Shown in pieces: positions 7,894-17,218 of a DNA stretch of 64,000 nucleotides (position 1 is its first letter; each line of letters starts with the position of its first letter). Source of the stretch: Maritalea porphyrae (lineage in GTDB: Bacteria; Pseudomonadota; Alphaproteobacteria; Rhizobiales; Devosiaceae); assembly GCF_030159895.1 (NCBI RefSeq), contig NZ_BSNI01000001.1:1-64000 (forward strand), read 5' to 3'. The translations under genes and the position numbers were made by a program. Below the pieces are notes generated by a model, which worked only from the letters and a program-made list of their open reading frames with translations, was not told where the DNA came from and made no database searches.

Positions 7894-9146
7894 GCAAGTT
7901 CTGCCAACAAGTCCTCTACCGATTTTGCGAAGCCGCTTTCAACCCAGCTTTTTTCCAACCCTTTGAGTTTTTCCCCAAGTTCTGGTCCTGCATCATGGCC
8001 CAGCTTGATCAAATCTTGCCCTTTGACCGGAAAAGTGGGCGCATTCCAGCTTTGAGCAAGCTTAAGTAGCTTCAAGTAGCCCGCTGCCTTTTCAACCGCT
8101 TCTAAGTTTTCGCCTGATTTGGCACGCATGCTGGCAAGCGACAATTGAAGTGCTGAGACTATCGCATCTTGATCGCCCCAATAAATCGATGCCTTTAGGT
8201 CTTGCTCGGTCATATCTGCACCAAGCCCGTCAACCAAAGCCCACTTTTGCAATTGATCCGTTTCTGCGTTCGACAGGCGCAGTCTCTTACCAAGCGCCAC
8301 CATTTTATCCGGCATCGGGGGCAAAATCGATATTAGGCGCAACATCGGATCAATTGACCAGTTCAGGTCCTTTTCGGCAGCCACTACCCCATGAATTGCG
8401 TCAATGCCCCATTTTTCACCTTCTGGCAAAATGGACGCCAACACACTTGTGGTCCGCATCCACAATAACGCACGGGACGGGTCTTCTGCGCTCAGCAGTT
8501 TTTTCATTTCCTGCCAAACCCGCTCAGGGGAAAGTTGATCCAAACCAGACTTCATCGCGACGGTTGCCCGCAACCCATCTGCCTCAGGTCGCCCCGAACC
8601 GAAATGAGCAAAAAAACGGTAGAAGCGCAGAATTCGCAAATAGTCTTCCTTGATCCGCGCTTTTGCATCCCCAATAAAACGCACTTCGCGGTCCAAACAG
8701 TCTTGCAGACCATTTAGCGGATCAAGCAACTCACCATCCGGCCCAACATACATGGCATTAAACGTGAAATCCCGACGTTTCGCATCGTCTTCCCAATCAC
8801 CACCAAACACCACCTCGGCATGGCGGCCATTGGTTTTGATGTCTTGGCGCAATGACGTCACTTCAATTGTTTCACCCTCTATAACGAGAGTGACCGTGCC
8901 ATGTTCAATACCTGTTGGAATTGCTTTGACCCCGGCCTTTTCGGCACGATCCAAGATTTCGTTCGGCGTGAATTTGGATGCCATATCCACATCGCCCGTT
9001 CCAATCCCCAACAATGTATTGCGCACGATGCCGCCTACAGCTTTGGTTTGGCCGCCTGCACCATCCAGAATTTCAAATGCTTTGCGCACACTTGCGCGTT
9101 GCAACCAATCAGCTTGGCGCAACAATTCCAATTGTTCATTACTCAT
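7890..9146 (-). CDS. cca: CCA tRNA nucleotidyltransferase / poly(A) polymerase family
   Basis: About 418 aa. Adds or repairs the 3' CCA of tRNAs. The N-terminal nucleotidyltransferase domain has VGGIVRNTLLG and GDVDMAS (catalytic Asp pair), then GTVTLVIEGETIEVTSLR and RRDFTFNAMYVG. The YLRILRFYRFFAHFG segment marks class II enzymes. No HD domain is obvious. Start ATG 9146 overlaps the NUDIX stop (ATGAGTAA), so the two are translationally coupled; an ATG three codons upstream is also possible. Confidence 0.93.
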   Translation of the reverse strand: MSNEQLELLRQADWLQRASVRKAFEILDGAGGQTKAVGGIVRNTLLGIGTGDVDMASKFTPNEILDRAEKAGVKAIPTGIEHGTVTLVIEGETIEVTSLRQDIKTNGRHAEVVFGGDWEDDAKRRDFTFNAMYVGPDGELLDPLNGLQDCLDREVRFIGDAKARIKEDYLRILRFYRFFAHFGSGRPEADGLRATVAMKSGLDQLSPERVWQEMKKLLSAEDPSRALLWMRTTSVLASILPEGEKWGIDAIHGVVAAEKDLNWSIDPMLRLISILPPMPDKMVALGKRLRLSNAETDQLQKWALVDGLGADMTEQDLKASIYWGDQDAIVSALQLSLASMRAKSGENLEAVEKAAGYLKLLKLAQSWNAPTFPVKGQDLIKLGHDAGPELGEKLKGLEKSWVESGFAKSVEDLLAELA

Positions 9147-9774
9147 GGTCTGCAAGTTCCTGCGCCAGTGCGGTCTCTCTAAACATCCGTGTCATTGATG
9201 CTGTAATGCCCCAAATTGCACGTTGCTCATAATCAATTCGCCAGGTTTCGCGCTGTGCCTCATCGCCGCGCACAAACCGAATTTTTGAATAGTGCCGATC
9301 CGGAATTAAATGCGGCAATGGCACTTCAAAAAAGCTCGCCACTTCGTCTGGGTTTGCAACAAATTCAGATGATGGGCGCACGATTCCAACAACAGGGGTA
9401 ATCAAATAGTTGGTGCCAGACAAATAATTCGGGAGATAGCCGATCACATCCACATCATTGGGATGCAAATCCACTTCTTCATGCGCCTCACGCAACGCCG
9501 CAACTGTTGCATTGCCATCTTCGTCATCAATCTTGCCACCCGGAAAAGCGATTTGCCCAGCATGCGCGCGCAGTTTTGACGAGCGTTCAATATAGAGCAC
9601 ATTGCTACCCTCATCACGCTGCACCAACCCAATGAGCACCGCAGACGGTTTTGGCGGTTTGTGGTGATTGAGCGGTGGCACGCCATCAACTTTGTGGCAG
9701 CCCTTGTCGAAATCATCCTGCGGGCGATCAAGTAGCCGTTCCGCAATCCGGTCGATCAACGCATCATGAGACAT
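9139..9774 (-). CDS. NUDIX hydrolase, probable CoA pyrophosphatase
   Basis: 211 aa from ATG 9774 (MSHDALIDRIAERL). The NUDIX box runs GGKIDDEDGNATVAALREAH then EEVDL, and is preceded by the RAHAGQIAFPGG segment typical of the NudL/NUDT7 coenzyme A diphosphatase group (UPF0035 feature). Probably cleaves CoA or related nucleoside diphosphates. It precedes cca with an overlapping stop/start, an arrangement frequent in alphaproteobacteria. Confidence 0.88.
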   Translation of the reverse strand: MSHDALIDRIAERLLDRPQDDFDKGCHKVDGVPPLNHHKPPKPSAVLIGLVQRDEGSNVLYIERSSKLRAHAGQIAFPGGKIDDEDGNATVAALREAHEEVDLHPNDVDVIGYLPNYLSGTNYLITPVVGIVRPSSEFVANPDEVASFFEVPLPHLIPDRHYSKIRFVRGDEAQRETWRIDYEQRAIWGITASMTRMFRETALAQELADHE

Positions 9775-9820
9775 AAACGAAACACTTCTCCGGCCCCGCG
9801 CTGACCGCACCGGGCTTAAT

Positions 9821-10372
9821 TCACACGACCCATTGTGAAATGGGACCATTGAGTCTTTTGCTTAGTGTAGCATCTTTTGCCGCCACCAAAACCCGTGCGG
9901 GGTCCACTGGTGCAGGAAATTCAATCCGCTCAGGCAATGTCGGTTCAAACCCCAAAGGTCCATAATAGGGCGCGTCCCCGACAAGCAACACAAATGCACA
10001 AGTAGGAATTTCAAATGCTTTTTGCACCACATCCCGCACCAGCGCCTTGCCCGCACCCAATTTCCTTTTGGTCGGATCAGTCGCCAGCGGCCCCAAAAGA
10101 TAGCCATTCATGTCCGAGACATTGATAGGCGACATTTTGACAGTGGCGACGGGTTCGCCGTCTAATTCGGCAACCAAACTCAACTGATCATCTACACCAA
10201 ACCGTTCCCGAATACGAAACGCGGCCCGCGCAAATCGACCCGGCCCGAAGCAAGCATCATGCAGATTTTCAATCCAATCTGCATCGCTGGTCACTTCCTT
10301 ACGGATGGTGAGTGCAGGCAGATTTTGCGCAAGTGCGCTTTGTTGGGTGTTCGCAATTTCAAGGATAGTCAT
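9821..10372 (-). CDS. GNAT-family N-acetyltransferase (YhbS-like)
   Basis: 183 aa from ATG 10372 (MTILEIANTQQ). Core shows VSDMNGYLLGPLATDPTKRKLGAGKALV, the acetyl-CoA binding motif A, followed by FVLLVGDAPYYGPLGFE, characteristic of the YhbS subgroup. Substrate unknown. It lies 46 bp upstream of the NUDIX-cca pair on the same strand and may head that transcript. Confidence 0.82.
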   Translation of the reverse strand: MTILEIANTQQSALAQNLPALTIRKEVTSDADWIENLHDACFGPGRFARAAFRIRERFGVDDQLSLVAELDGEPVATVKMSPINVSDMNGYLLGPLATDPTKRKLGAGKALVRDVVQKAFEIPTCAFVLLVGDAPYYGPLGFEPTLPERIEFPAPVDPARVLVAAKDATLSKRLNGPISQWVV

Positions 10373-10639
10373 AGTTTTGCTCAGGCGAATTCGAGACGAC
10401 AAAAGGTGGCGATTACAATGATCGCGGTCGTCGGACTCGTCGCTGTGCAAAATCTTGTGTGCTCATACTCCTCAACTAGCACCGCGTTTTTCGGCTGTCG
10501 AGCCAAAAAACAGCACATCGTAAATTTCGCCAAACCCATTAGTCGTAAAAATTGGAACAATTAGTTATGAATATCCCCCTTTGTTCAATTTCATTGATCG
10601 CTATTTTGTGGCGCTGGCGCGTATGAAAAGGAATGTGCA

Positions 10640-11575
10640 ATGGGTATGTTGGTCGATGGTCTTTGGACCAATCAATGGTATGACACAAAATCAACTGGCG
10701 GCCGCTTTAAGCGATCAGAAGCGCGCTTTCGCAATTTTGTCACCAAGGATGGCAGCCCTGGCCCAACCGGCGAAGGTGATTTTGCCGCCGAAGCCAACCG
10801 CTATCACCTTTATGTTTCGCTCGCCTGCCCTTGGGCACACCGCACGCTGATTTTTCGCAACCTTAAGCAACTTCAGAACTTAATTAGCGTTAGCATTGTG
10901 GACGCCAAAATGCCCGATCAGCACGGCTGGACCATTCCAAAAGGCGAAGACCCGGTCAACCACGCAAAAACCATGTGGCAAGTTTATGTAGCCGCCGACA
11001 AGGATTACACAGGCCGCGTCACGGTGCCAGTGCTTTGGGACAAAAAGCAAAATACCATTGTGAGCAATGAAAGCTCTGAAATCATTAGGATGTTCAACAC
11101 AGAGTTTGATCATCTGACGGGCAATGATCTGGACTTCTATCCGCACGCGCTACGCAATAAGATCGATCCGATCAACGAGCGCATTTATGGCAGCATCAAT
11201 AATGGTGTTTACAAAACCGGCTTTGCGACCACCCAAGAGGCCTATGACGAAGCCGTAACAGACCTGTTTGAAAGTCTCGACTGGGTTGAAGACATTTTAT
11301 CGAACAACAAATATCTCGCCGGGGACACGCTGACCGAAGCGGATTGGCGGCTATTCACCACCTTGGTGCGTTTTGACCCTGTTTATGTTGGACACTTCAA
11401 ATGCAACATCCGCCGGATTGCAGACTATCCAAACATTTCACGCCTGGTGGATGAACTCAGAGCCATTCCCGGCGTTGAAGAAACCATCGATATGGAACAT
11501 ATCAAAGTGCACTATTATTGGTCACACACCTCGATCAATCCGCATCGCATTGTACCAGCAGGTCCAGCGCTCTGA
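10640..11575 (+). CDS. Glutathionyl-hydroquinone reductase (Xi-class glutathione transferase)
   Basis: 311 aa. The thioredoxin-like N-domain has the catalytic CPWAHR motif (SLACPWAHRTLIFRNLK), as in YqjG/ECM4/PcpF enzymes that reduce glutathionyl-hydroquinones using glutathione. The GRF..EARFRNFVT.DG start and the helical C-domain with LVRFDPVYVGHFKCN are family features. Length is normal. The 268-bp gap to the left has no other gene. Converges on the NUDIX gene at 11582. Confidence 0.93.
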   Translation: MGMLVDGLWTNQWYDTKSTGGRFKRSEARFRNFVTKDGSPGPTGEGDFAAEANRYHLYVSLACPWAHRTLIFRNLKQLQNLISVSIVDAKMPDQHGWTIPKGEDPVNHAKTMWQVYVAADKDYTGRVTVPVLWDKKQNTIVSNESSEIIRMFNTEFDHLTGNDLDFYPHALRNKIDPINERIYGSINNGVYKTGFATTQEAYDEAVTDLFESLDWVEDILSNNKYLAGDTLTEADWRLFTTLVRFDPVYVGHFKCNIRRIADYPNISRLVDELRAIPGVEETIDMEHIKVHYYWSHTSINPHRIVPAGPAL

Positions 11576-11581
11576 GCCAAG

Positions 11582-12076
11582 CTACCAGCGTTCATCTATC
11601 GCGATGCCACCAAAATATTCGCCGATGCGGCGGCGGGTGGCATCGGTTGTATCTTGCGGCAAATCATCGAGCGGAAACCACCCCATTTCCGCAATTTCAG
11701 CGTTCGGGGAAAATTGGCGTGCCTGCTCAAACTCTTTAAAAACAAAGAGCGCAACATGATCGCGTTTTGAAGCTTCTAGATTGTGATAGACTGACAGCAT
11801 CTGTCCGCGATCCAGCACCCGATAGCCGGTTTCTTCCATCAGCTCTTTTTTCGCGGTGTGTAAGGCGCTGTCACCAACCTCAACGCCTCCGCCCGGAAAC
11901 ATCCATCCCGCTGTGTAGGTGTGCTTGATCAGCAAAACATTTTTGCCATCCACCAACATTGCACGTGCGCCGAATGTAGTTCGCCGCAAAAAACCCATAA
12001 TGAACAGGAATATGCGCGCCTGAAAACGCTCAAAAAGTGGACTATGAATCAATCGCATAAACATGATGGTGGACAT
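11582..12076 (-). CDS. NUDIX hydrolase
   Basis: Up to 164 aa; internal Met codons 5 and 7 are alternative starts. NUDIX box GGGVEVGDSALHTAKKELMEETGY is intact. A short hydrophobic stretch near residues 20-32 (FQARIFLFIMGFL) precedes the domain. Substrate cannot be told from sequence. Confidence 0.85.
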   Translation of the reverse strand: MSTIMFMRLIHSPLFERFQARIFLFIMGFLRRTTFGARAMLVDGKNVLLIKHTYTAGWMFPGGGVEVGDSALHTAKKELMEETGYRVLDRGQMLSVYHNLEASKRDHVALFVFKEFEQARQFSPNAEIAEMGWFPLDDLPQDTTDATRRRIGEYFGGIAIDERW

Positions 12077-12187
12077 TATGCGTCAGCCGTTAAAACAATT
12101 CTTACTGAATTGCGACACGTGCCTTTTTTTCTCCTTAGCTTTTGTACATAGTGCGCCGCGTCAACCTTAGCCAGTCGAAAAACCTAA

Positions 12188-13078
12188 ATGACCAAAGTCG
12201 CTCATATATCAGACGTCCATCTTGGACCGTTGCCGCGCATATCGCCTTTTCAGCTGATGAACAAGCGACTGACAGGCTATGCCAACTGGAAATTGGCCCG
12301 GCATGCCAATATGCCCGAAGGGTTGTTGACGCAGCTTACCGATCACCTAAAGACGCAAGCACCCGAATTGATTGCGGTGTCTGGCGACCTGGTCAATCTT
12401 GCTCTTCCCAAAGAGTTTGAAGCTGCAAAAACGTGGCTTGAAGAGCTTGGCCCGAGCGAACAAATCGCCGTCATCCCAGGCAATCACGACGCTTATGTCG
12501 AAGATGGACTTAAGAGCGCGGCAGAGCAATGGGGCGACTATATGAAAGGCATGACCCTTTCAGAGCAACAGTTCCCCTATTGGCGGCAAGAAGGCTGCGT
12601 TGCCCTAATTGGCTGTTCAAGTGCTATCACCACGCCGCCTTTCTTTGCCCATGGTGAGTTTGATGAAGCACAGGCAGAACGTCTGATCGAAATTTTAAAA
12701 CTAACCGGCGATGCAGGACTTTATCGCATTGTGATGATCCATCATCCGCCGCATGACGACGTAAAGCAGATATGGAGACGTGGCTTAAAGGGCCGTGATC
12801 TGTTCCGCAAAACCATCAAAGACCATGGCGCAGAATTGGTGTTGCATGGACACCTTCACCGCTCAATGATCAACCCACTGCCCGGCCCGACAGGGGATAT
12901 TCCCCTTATCGGCATTGCATCCGCAGCGTCAGGCAACGGTGGCAAATATCCACCCGCCAGATACAACCTATTTGACGTCCAAAAGGTTGGGAACAAATTC
13001 GAATGCCAAATGACCGAATTCGGTTACCAACGCATCGGGGATGGTGTAACAAAACGTCTTGAAATGGTGATCAACTAA
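12188..13078 (+). CDS. Calcineurin-like metallophosphoesterase
   Basis: 296 aa. Complete dinuclear-metal set: DVH at residues 9-11 (HISDVHLGP), GDLVN, GNHD in VIPGNHDAY, MIHHPPH and GHLHRS. Resembles cAMP phosphodiesterase-like or DNA repair exonuclease-like phosphoesterases, but substrate is not deducible. A 64-bp gap separates it from the downstream murL on the same strand. Confidence 0.88.
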   Translation: MTKVAHISDVHLGPLPRISPFQLMNKRLTGYANWKLARHANMPEGLLTQLTDHLKTQAPELIAVSGDLVNLALPKEFEAAKTWLEELGPSEQIAVIPGNHDAYVEDGLKSAAEQWGDYMKGMTLSEQQFPYWRQEGCVALIGCSSAITTPPFFAHGEFDEAQAERLIEILKLTGDAGLYRIVMIHHPPHDDVKQIWRRGLKGRDLFRKTIKDHGAELVLHGHLHRSMINPLPGPTGDIPLIGIASAASGNGGKYPPARYNLFDVQKVGNKFECQMTEFGYQRIGDGVTKRLEMVIN

Positions 13079-13142
13079 CAATTGCCACATCTACTTTAAA
13101 GCTAATGCTAGACGAAACTTCAAAATATACTAGAAGAGATAA

Positions 13143-14480
13143 ATGACAGTTTTCTTGATCGAACGACCAGAATTCAACATCGAGACGGGCGAAGTGCACT
13201 GCAACTATGCCCTGAACGAGCATCGCTTTACCGAGAAACTGGAACTCGGCGTCGGGTTTGATATTGATGCCGCCCAGTCTGAGAGCTTTGCGCGAGCGCT
13301 TGATTTAGCCGCCGCAATTCTTGGGGTCAGCTATTTCAAATTGTGCGCGCCATTCCAAATTGATGCAACCGCCATCAAACTCACCGAAGCGGCGCAGCAA
13401 CTTGTACGCGACGTCTACGAAAACGGATTGGGCGAGTTCTATGCGCGCAACAATCTCGAGCGTTTTGGCAAGATTGAATATCAATTCCGAGACACCGGCG
13501 ATACCTCAGGTAACCCGGCTGGAAAAATCGATCCACTCATCCTGATCGGTGGCGGCAAGGACTCACTTTTGTCGGTTAATCTGATTGAAGAAGCGGGCTG
13601 GAGCTTCACCCCTTTTGCTGTGAACCCAAAAGGCCCCATTATTTCCTCGATTGAGCGGATGGACCAAAAACCGTTTTATGTGCGCCGCTATCTGGACCAA
13701 ACCATGTTGGCGCTCAACAGTGAACCGGGCTATTTTAACGGTCATGTGCCATCCACAGCGATTAATTCCATCATCGCTTCACTAGTGGCCATTCTTTACG
13801 GCAAAAGCCATGTGATCTTGTCCAACGAGCGATCGGCCAGTGAGGGCAATCTGGAGTTTGACGGCCGTGAAGTGAACCACCAGCATTCCAAAAGCCTAGC
13901 GTTTGAAAAACTGTTTGCCAGCGCTTTAGAAAGCATTGTTGGCAAATCAATCGGCTACTTCTCTTTGCTTAGACCATTTTCGGAGCTTCAAATTGGTGCG
14001 CTGTTCCTTCACTCAACTAAGTTTGACGGCGCATTTTCAAGCTGCAACCAAAACTTCAAACAAAATGCTATAGGGCCTGCCCGCTGGTGCGGCAATTGCC
14101 CAAAGTGCCATTTCGTTTCGTTGATCTTTGCGCCGTTTATTTCACCTGAACGGTTGACCAACATTGTGGGGACAAACGTTCTGGACGACGAAACGAAATT
14201 GGATGCGATGCGAGAGCTTTCGGGCCTGTCAGGCCATAAACCATGGGAATGCGTTGGTGAGATTTTGGAAGCCGCTGCAGCCTTGTGGCAGCTTTCACAA
14301 CAACCACAGTGGCAGAACTCAGCTATTGTCAAAACACTGACACCAGAACTTGAAGCATTTTATGGCGCCACAAAATTGGCCAGCGCCTGGTTGGAGTTGA
14401 TGACGCCCAGCAACAGCCATGCTATCCCTCAGCCCATATATAACTCGATCAATCAAAAAGAGCTCGGCCATGCAAGTTGA
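13143..14480 (+). CDS. murL: MurL-type UDP-MurNAc-L-Ala-L-Glu epimerase
   Basis: 445 aa. MurL, described in Xanthomonas oryzae, uses ATP to invert the terminal L-glutamate of UDP-MurNAc-L-Ala-L-Glu to D-Glu. Seen here: a PP-loop-like LILIGGGKDSLLSVNLIEEAG segment near residue 135, SNERSASEGN, and a C-terminal Cys motif (WCGNCPKCH). Placement beside a MurD2-type ligase, overlapping it by 11 bp, is the decisive support. Start ATG 13143 has a purine-rich AGAAGAGAT site. Assigned from memory of the family, not a database match. Confidence 0.8.
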   Translation: MTVFLIERPEFNIETGEVHCNYALNEHRFTEKLELGVGFDIDAAQSESFARALDLAAAILGVSYFKLCAPFQIDATAIKLTEAAQQLVRDVYENGLGEFYARNNLERFGKIEYQFRDTGDTSGNPAGKIDPLILIGGGKDSLLSVNLIEEAGWSFTPFAVNPKGPIISSIERMDQKPFYVRRYLDQTMLALNSEPGYFNGHVPSTAINSIIASLVAILYGKSHVILSNERSASEGNLEFDGREVNHQHSKSLAFEKLFASALESIVGKSIGYFSLLRPFSELQIGALFLHSTKFDGAFSSCNQNFKQNAIGPARWCGNCPKCHFVSLIFAPFISPERLTNIVGTNVLDDETKLDAMRELSGLSGHKPWECVGEILEAAAALWQLSQQPQWQNSAIVKTLTPELEAFYGATKLASAWLELMTPSNSHAIPQPIYNSINQKELGHAS

Positions 14481-15756
14481 CGGCGCAGTTGTTCTATATG
14501 GAGCTGGGCGCGAAGCGCGCTCCACTCGACAGTTTCTGGCCCAAGTTACACCAGAAGCGAAAGTCTATGTTACCGTTGATAGCGGTGACGCAGACATAGA
14601 CAATGCCAGCCAAATCACTCCAGCGCAATTGCTCGAAAAAATTGAAAACAAAGAAATCGGGCTGCTGGTGCGCTCGGCCGGGGTTTCAATTTATAAGCCT
14701 GAATTGGTTGCCGCAAAGAATGCGGGCATTGAAGTGACCACAAACATCAACTTGTGGGCAAGATACAAGCGCGGTAATGCCAAAGTGGTTGCGGTTACTG
14801 GCACGAAAGGCAAAAGCACCACCGTCAAACTAACAGAAACCATGCTCAAATGCGCTGGTTTGGATGCACGCCTTGGCGGCAATTTTGGCGTCGCGCCACT
14901 TGATTTGGATGACCATGATATCATCGTGATGGAACTGTCTTCCTACCAAGTTGCCGACCTTGAGTTGCAACCTGATTTTGTCGGCTTCACCAACCTATTC
15001 CCTGAGCATGTGGACTGGCATGGCAGCCTTGACCAATATTATCATGACAAGATGAACCTACTCCGCCGACCAGAACGCTATGCCTATGCGCTTGGGTCCC
15101 AAGCTGCGGTGAACCAACGCGTTCAAGCCAATCTGCCCAAATATGCGAATGAACTCGCAGCGCCGTCTGCCGAAATGGTTGCCGCATTGCATGGCACCAT
15201 GCGTCAATCCAAACTCAAGGGTCCGCACAACGCCGATAATATGATGATTGCTGCCAAATTGGCGCTCGGACTAGGGGCAAGCGAACAAGCAATCCTAGAA
15301 GGTTTAAAGAGCTTCGCCCCACCAGCACACCGGTTGGAAGAACATAAAATCGGCAACCTCATATTTGTGGATGACTCAATTTCAACCACGCCAGAGGCGA
15401 CAAAGGCGGCGCTTGCCACTTATCCAGATACGCGCAACGCGCTTATTGTGGGCGGCTTTGACCGCGAGCAAGACTATCACGACCTAGCAAGTGAGATTAA
15501 GCACTCAACTGTAACAACAGTTGCATGTTTACCTAAAACGGGACATCGGCTGGCAGAGGCAATAGCCGAGCTCGGCGTCGATATTGACGTGATTGAAGCT
15601 CAAGACCTTGAAGAAGCTATGAGTGCGCTTGCGCAACGCCGCGACCAGTTTGACACACTCATCCTCTCCCCTGCGGCGCCTTCGTATAATCAGTTCCGCG
15701 ACTATGTAGAACGTGGAGAGAAGTTTGTTGCCTTAGCGAAACAACTGTTCGGCTAA
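14470..15756 (+). CDS. murD2: MurD2-type UDP-MurNAc-L-Ala L-glutamate ligase
   Basis: 428 aa from ATG 14470, inside the last codons of murL; the frame opens further upstream but only within murL. Mur ligase: Rossmann-like N-domain (VVLYGAGREARSTRQFL), P-loop VTGTKGKSTTVKL (Lys where classical MurD has Asn), VMELSSYQVADLE, and the C-domain IVGGFDREQDYHDLA. It should add L-Glu rather than D-Glu, leaving MurL to epimerise it. Whether a classical murD/murI exists elsewhere is not visible. Confidence 0.85.
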   Translation: MQVDGAVVLYGAGREARSTRQFLAQVTPEAKVYVTVDSGDADIDNASQITPAQLLEKIENKEIGLLVRSAGVSIYKPELVAAKNAGIEVTTNINLWARYKRGNAKVVAVTGTKGKSTTVKLTETMLKCAGLDARLGGNFGVAPLDLDDHDIIVMELSSYQVADLELQPDFVGFTNLFPEHVDWHGSLDQYYHDKMNLLRRPERYAYALGSQAAVNQRVQANLPKYANELAAPSAEMVAALHGTMRQSKLKGPHNADNMMIAAKLALGLGASEQAILEGLKSFAPPAHRLEEHKIGNLIFVDDSISTTPEATKAALATYPDTRNALIVGGFDREQDYHDLASEIKHSTVTTVACLPKTGHRLAEAIAELGVDIDVIEAQDLEEAMSALAQRRDQFDTLILSPAAPSYNQFRDYVERGEKFVALAKQLFG

Positions 15757-15786
15757 AAAGCACACCACAATCAGAGCGCAATATAT

Positions 15787-15930
15787 ATGACACACCTAAA
15801 GAAGTTCATCGATCGCCTGAATGCAGGTCAGTTCACCCTGTTGGCGTTTATTGCGCTTGTGTTCATTTTTGCCTTTGGGGTCTATGTCGGGAAAAGTGGG
15901 GTCATCCTCTCCCGATTGTTCCTGAGTTAG
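15787..15930 (+). CDS. Small single-span membrane protein
   Basis: 47 aa: a basic N-terminus (MTHLKKFIDRLNAGQ), one hydrophobic helix (about residues 16-36) and a short tail. 30 bp after murD2 on the same strand, so it may be co-transcribed with the murein genes. No recognised family; the ribosome site is weak. Confidence 0.45.
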   Translation: MTHLKKFIDRLNAGQFTLLAFIALVFIFAFGVYVGKSGVILSRLFLS

Positions 15931-16106
15931 TCTCGCTCAACTCATTTCGCTCTTACCCACCACCTGGGGAAAAACGCACATATTGAGTCAGCGGGCACTG
16001 CCTCTGAGAGAGCAAAGTCACAAATGTTAGTCCTTGTGGGATTTGCCACATTGACCCAACCTGATTGTTTGATATCATCGCGCCGCTACTTTAGGGAGAT
16101 ATAACG
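15931..16106. other. Intergenic DNA, no feature found
   Basis: I see no gene or clear hairpin; it presumably holds the promoter of the gene at 16107. Confidence 0.4.
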
Positions 16107-16436
16107 ATGGTCCATCCTTTCGGATTGGTGACATATCGACAAGGCAAAGATGAGGGCACATTGATTGCCGAGTGGATCAATGATGACCCAAACAGTCTTG
16201 ATAGTGAAATTGGCATTGGCATGGCAAAAATTGCCAAGGCTGGTTCCGACCATTTTGAAGGCGAATACAATGTGGAGTACTGGCTAGCAGGCAAAGTCAT
16301 CAAGCTTGAATTGTCGATAAAGCGCAATGGCCCGATTTACGACATGGTCTGGGCAGAAAACGGCGCCACAACAAACACAGGCTATGGCTTTATAAGTGGC
16401 GATATGCTCGTCGCTGGCTTTGAACGTAAAGTCTAG
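16107..16436 (+). CDS. Hypothetical small beta-rich protein
   Basis: 109 aa, ATG 16107 after GGAGAT. No signal peptide, no Cys, no membrane helix. Alternating pattern (EGEYNVEYWLAGKVIKLELSIKRNGPIYDMVW) suggests a beta barrel or lipocalin/avidin-like fold. Family not recognised. The SMR exporter follows 27 bp later on the same strand, so the two could be co-transcribed. Confidence 0.65.
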   Translation: MVHPFGLVTYRQGKDEGTLIAEWINDDPNSLDSEIGIGMAKIAKAGSDHFEGEYNVEYWLAGKVIKLELSIKRNGPIYDMVWAENGATTNTGYGFISGDMLVAGFERKV

Positions 16437-16463
16437 CGACCTAGCGCACGCAAGGACACCTTC

Positions 16464-16802
16464 ATGCCCAAAGCCTATCTTTATTTGCTGATCGCCATCG
16501 TTGGAGAAGTCATTGCCACATCTGCGCTGAAAGCTGCAGATGGGTTTTCGCAAACAATCCCCTCCATATTGGTCGTCGTCGGCTATGGCGTTGCATTCTA
16601 CTATTTAAGCCTAACCCTAAAGACCATCCCACTTGGCATTACATATGCGGTGTGGTCCGGTGTTGGCATCTTTGCCGTATCAATCGTTGGCTGGGTATAT
16701 TATCGCCAGCCATTGGACATCGCCGCAATCGCCGGCATGGCGATGATATTGGGTGGCGTTTTGGTGATCCACTTGTTCTCAAATTCAACAGGCATCCATT
16801 AG
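16464..16802 (+). CDS. SMR-family multidrug efflux protein (EmrE-like)
   Basis: 112 aa with four transmembrane helices. Key residues of the EmrE branch are present: the essential membrane Glu in helix 1 (IAIVGEVIATSALKAADGF), GYGVAFYYLSL, and YAVWSGVGIFAVSIVGW in helix 3. Probably a dual-topology proton antiporter for quaternary ammonium compounds and other cations. The EmrE signature, not SugE/Gdx, fits better. Confidence 0.92.
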   Translation: MPKAYLYLLIAIVGEVIATSALKAADGFSQTIPSILVVVGYGVAFYYLSLTLKTIPLGITYAVWSGVGIFAVSIVGWVYYRQPLDIAAIAGMAMILGGVLVIHLFSNSTGIH

Positions 16803-17060
16803 GCACACCGCCGATCCAATAAAATACCTTTATCTTTCAGCATCTTAATCATCTGTTTAGGCTAACCGACTGGGAATTGGCCTAGTTTTGCTTTTCTTTA
16901 ACCAAAGAATCAGCTGGCAAATCAGGTAACCCATTGAAAATATGCATATTTCTCAATTTTCTAAATCTTTACCTAGTTTCTTTGGAGATTGAAAATCGCT
17001 TGGGCGCAAACTGTGTTCAATGTGTTGCATAAGGCAGCACGCAACTGAGGAGGTTGGAAC
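16803..17060. other. AT-rich intergenic region
   Basis: No gene seen. The run at 16930-17000 is notably AT-rich, and a TTGAAA-type hexamer (about 16990) could be a -35 element for the small gene at 17061. Confidence 0.35.
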
Positions 17061-17204
17061 ATGGCATTTGCACTATTAGCTGTTTCAGCAATACTTGTGA
17101 TTTACGCATATCGACAGCCAGCAGGTGTGGCGGTTGTAAAAGTGAAGCGCGAAGCACGCCGTGGGCAATCAGTCTCCATCAGTGAACACAAAAATCTGAG
17201 TTAA
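17061..17204 (+). CDS. Small membrane protein
   Basis: 47 aa starting MAFALLAVSAILVIYAYRQ, i.e. an N-terminal transmembrane helix followed by a basic cytoplasmic tail rich in Lys/Arg. A strong GAGGAGG ribosome site 8 bp upstream makes translation likely. The next small gene follows after 14 bp. Function unknown. Confidence 0.6.
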   Translation: MAFALLAVSAILVIYAYRQPAGVAVVKVKREARRGQSVSISEHKNLS

Positions 17205-17218
17205 CGGGGAACAAAAAC

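Noticed and set aside
8150-8653. 167-codon frame opposite cca
   Set aside because: Antisense shadow; cca is clearly coding on the other strand.
10259-10564. 101-codon frame before the hydroquinone reductase
   Set aside because: Starts inside the GNAT gene on the other strand and lacks a ribosome site.
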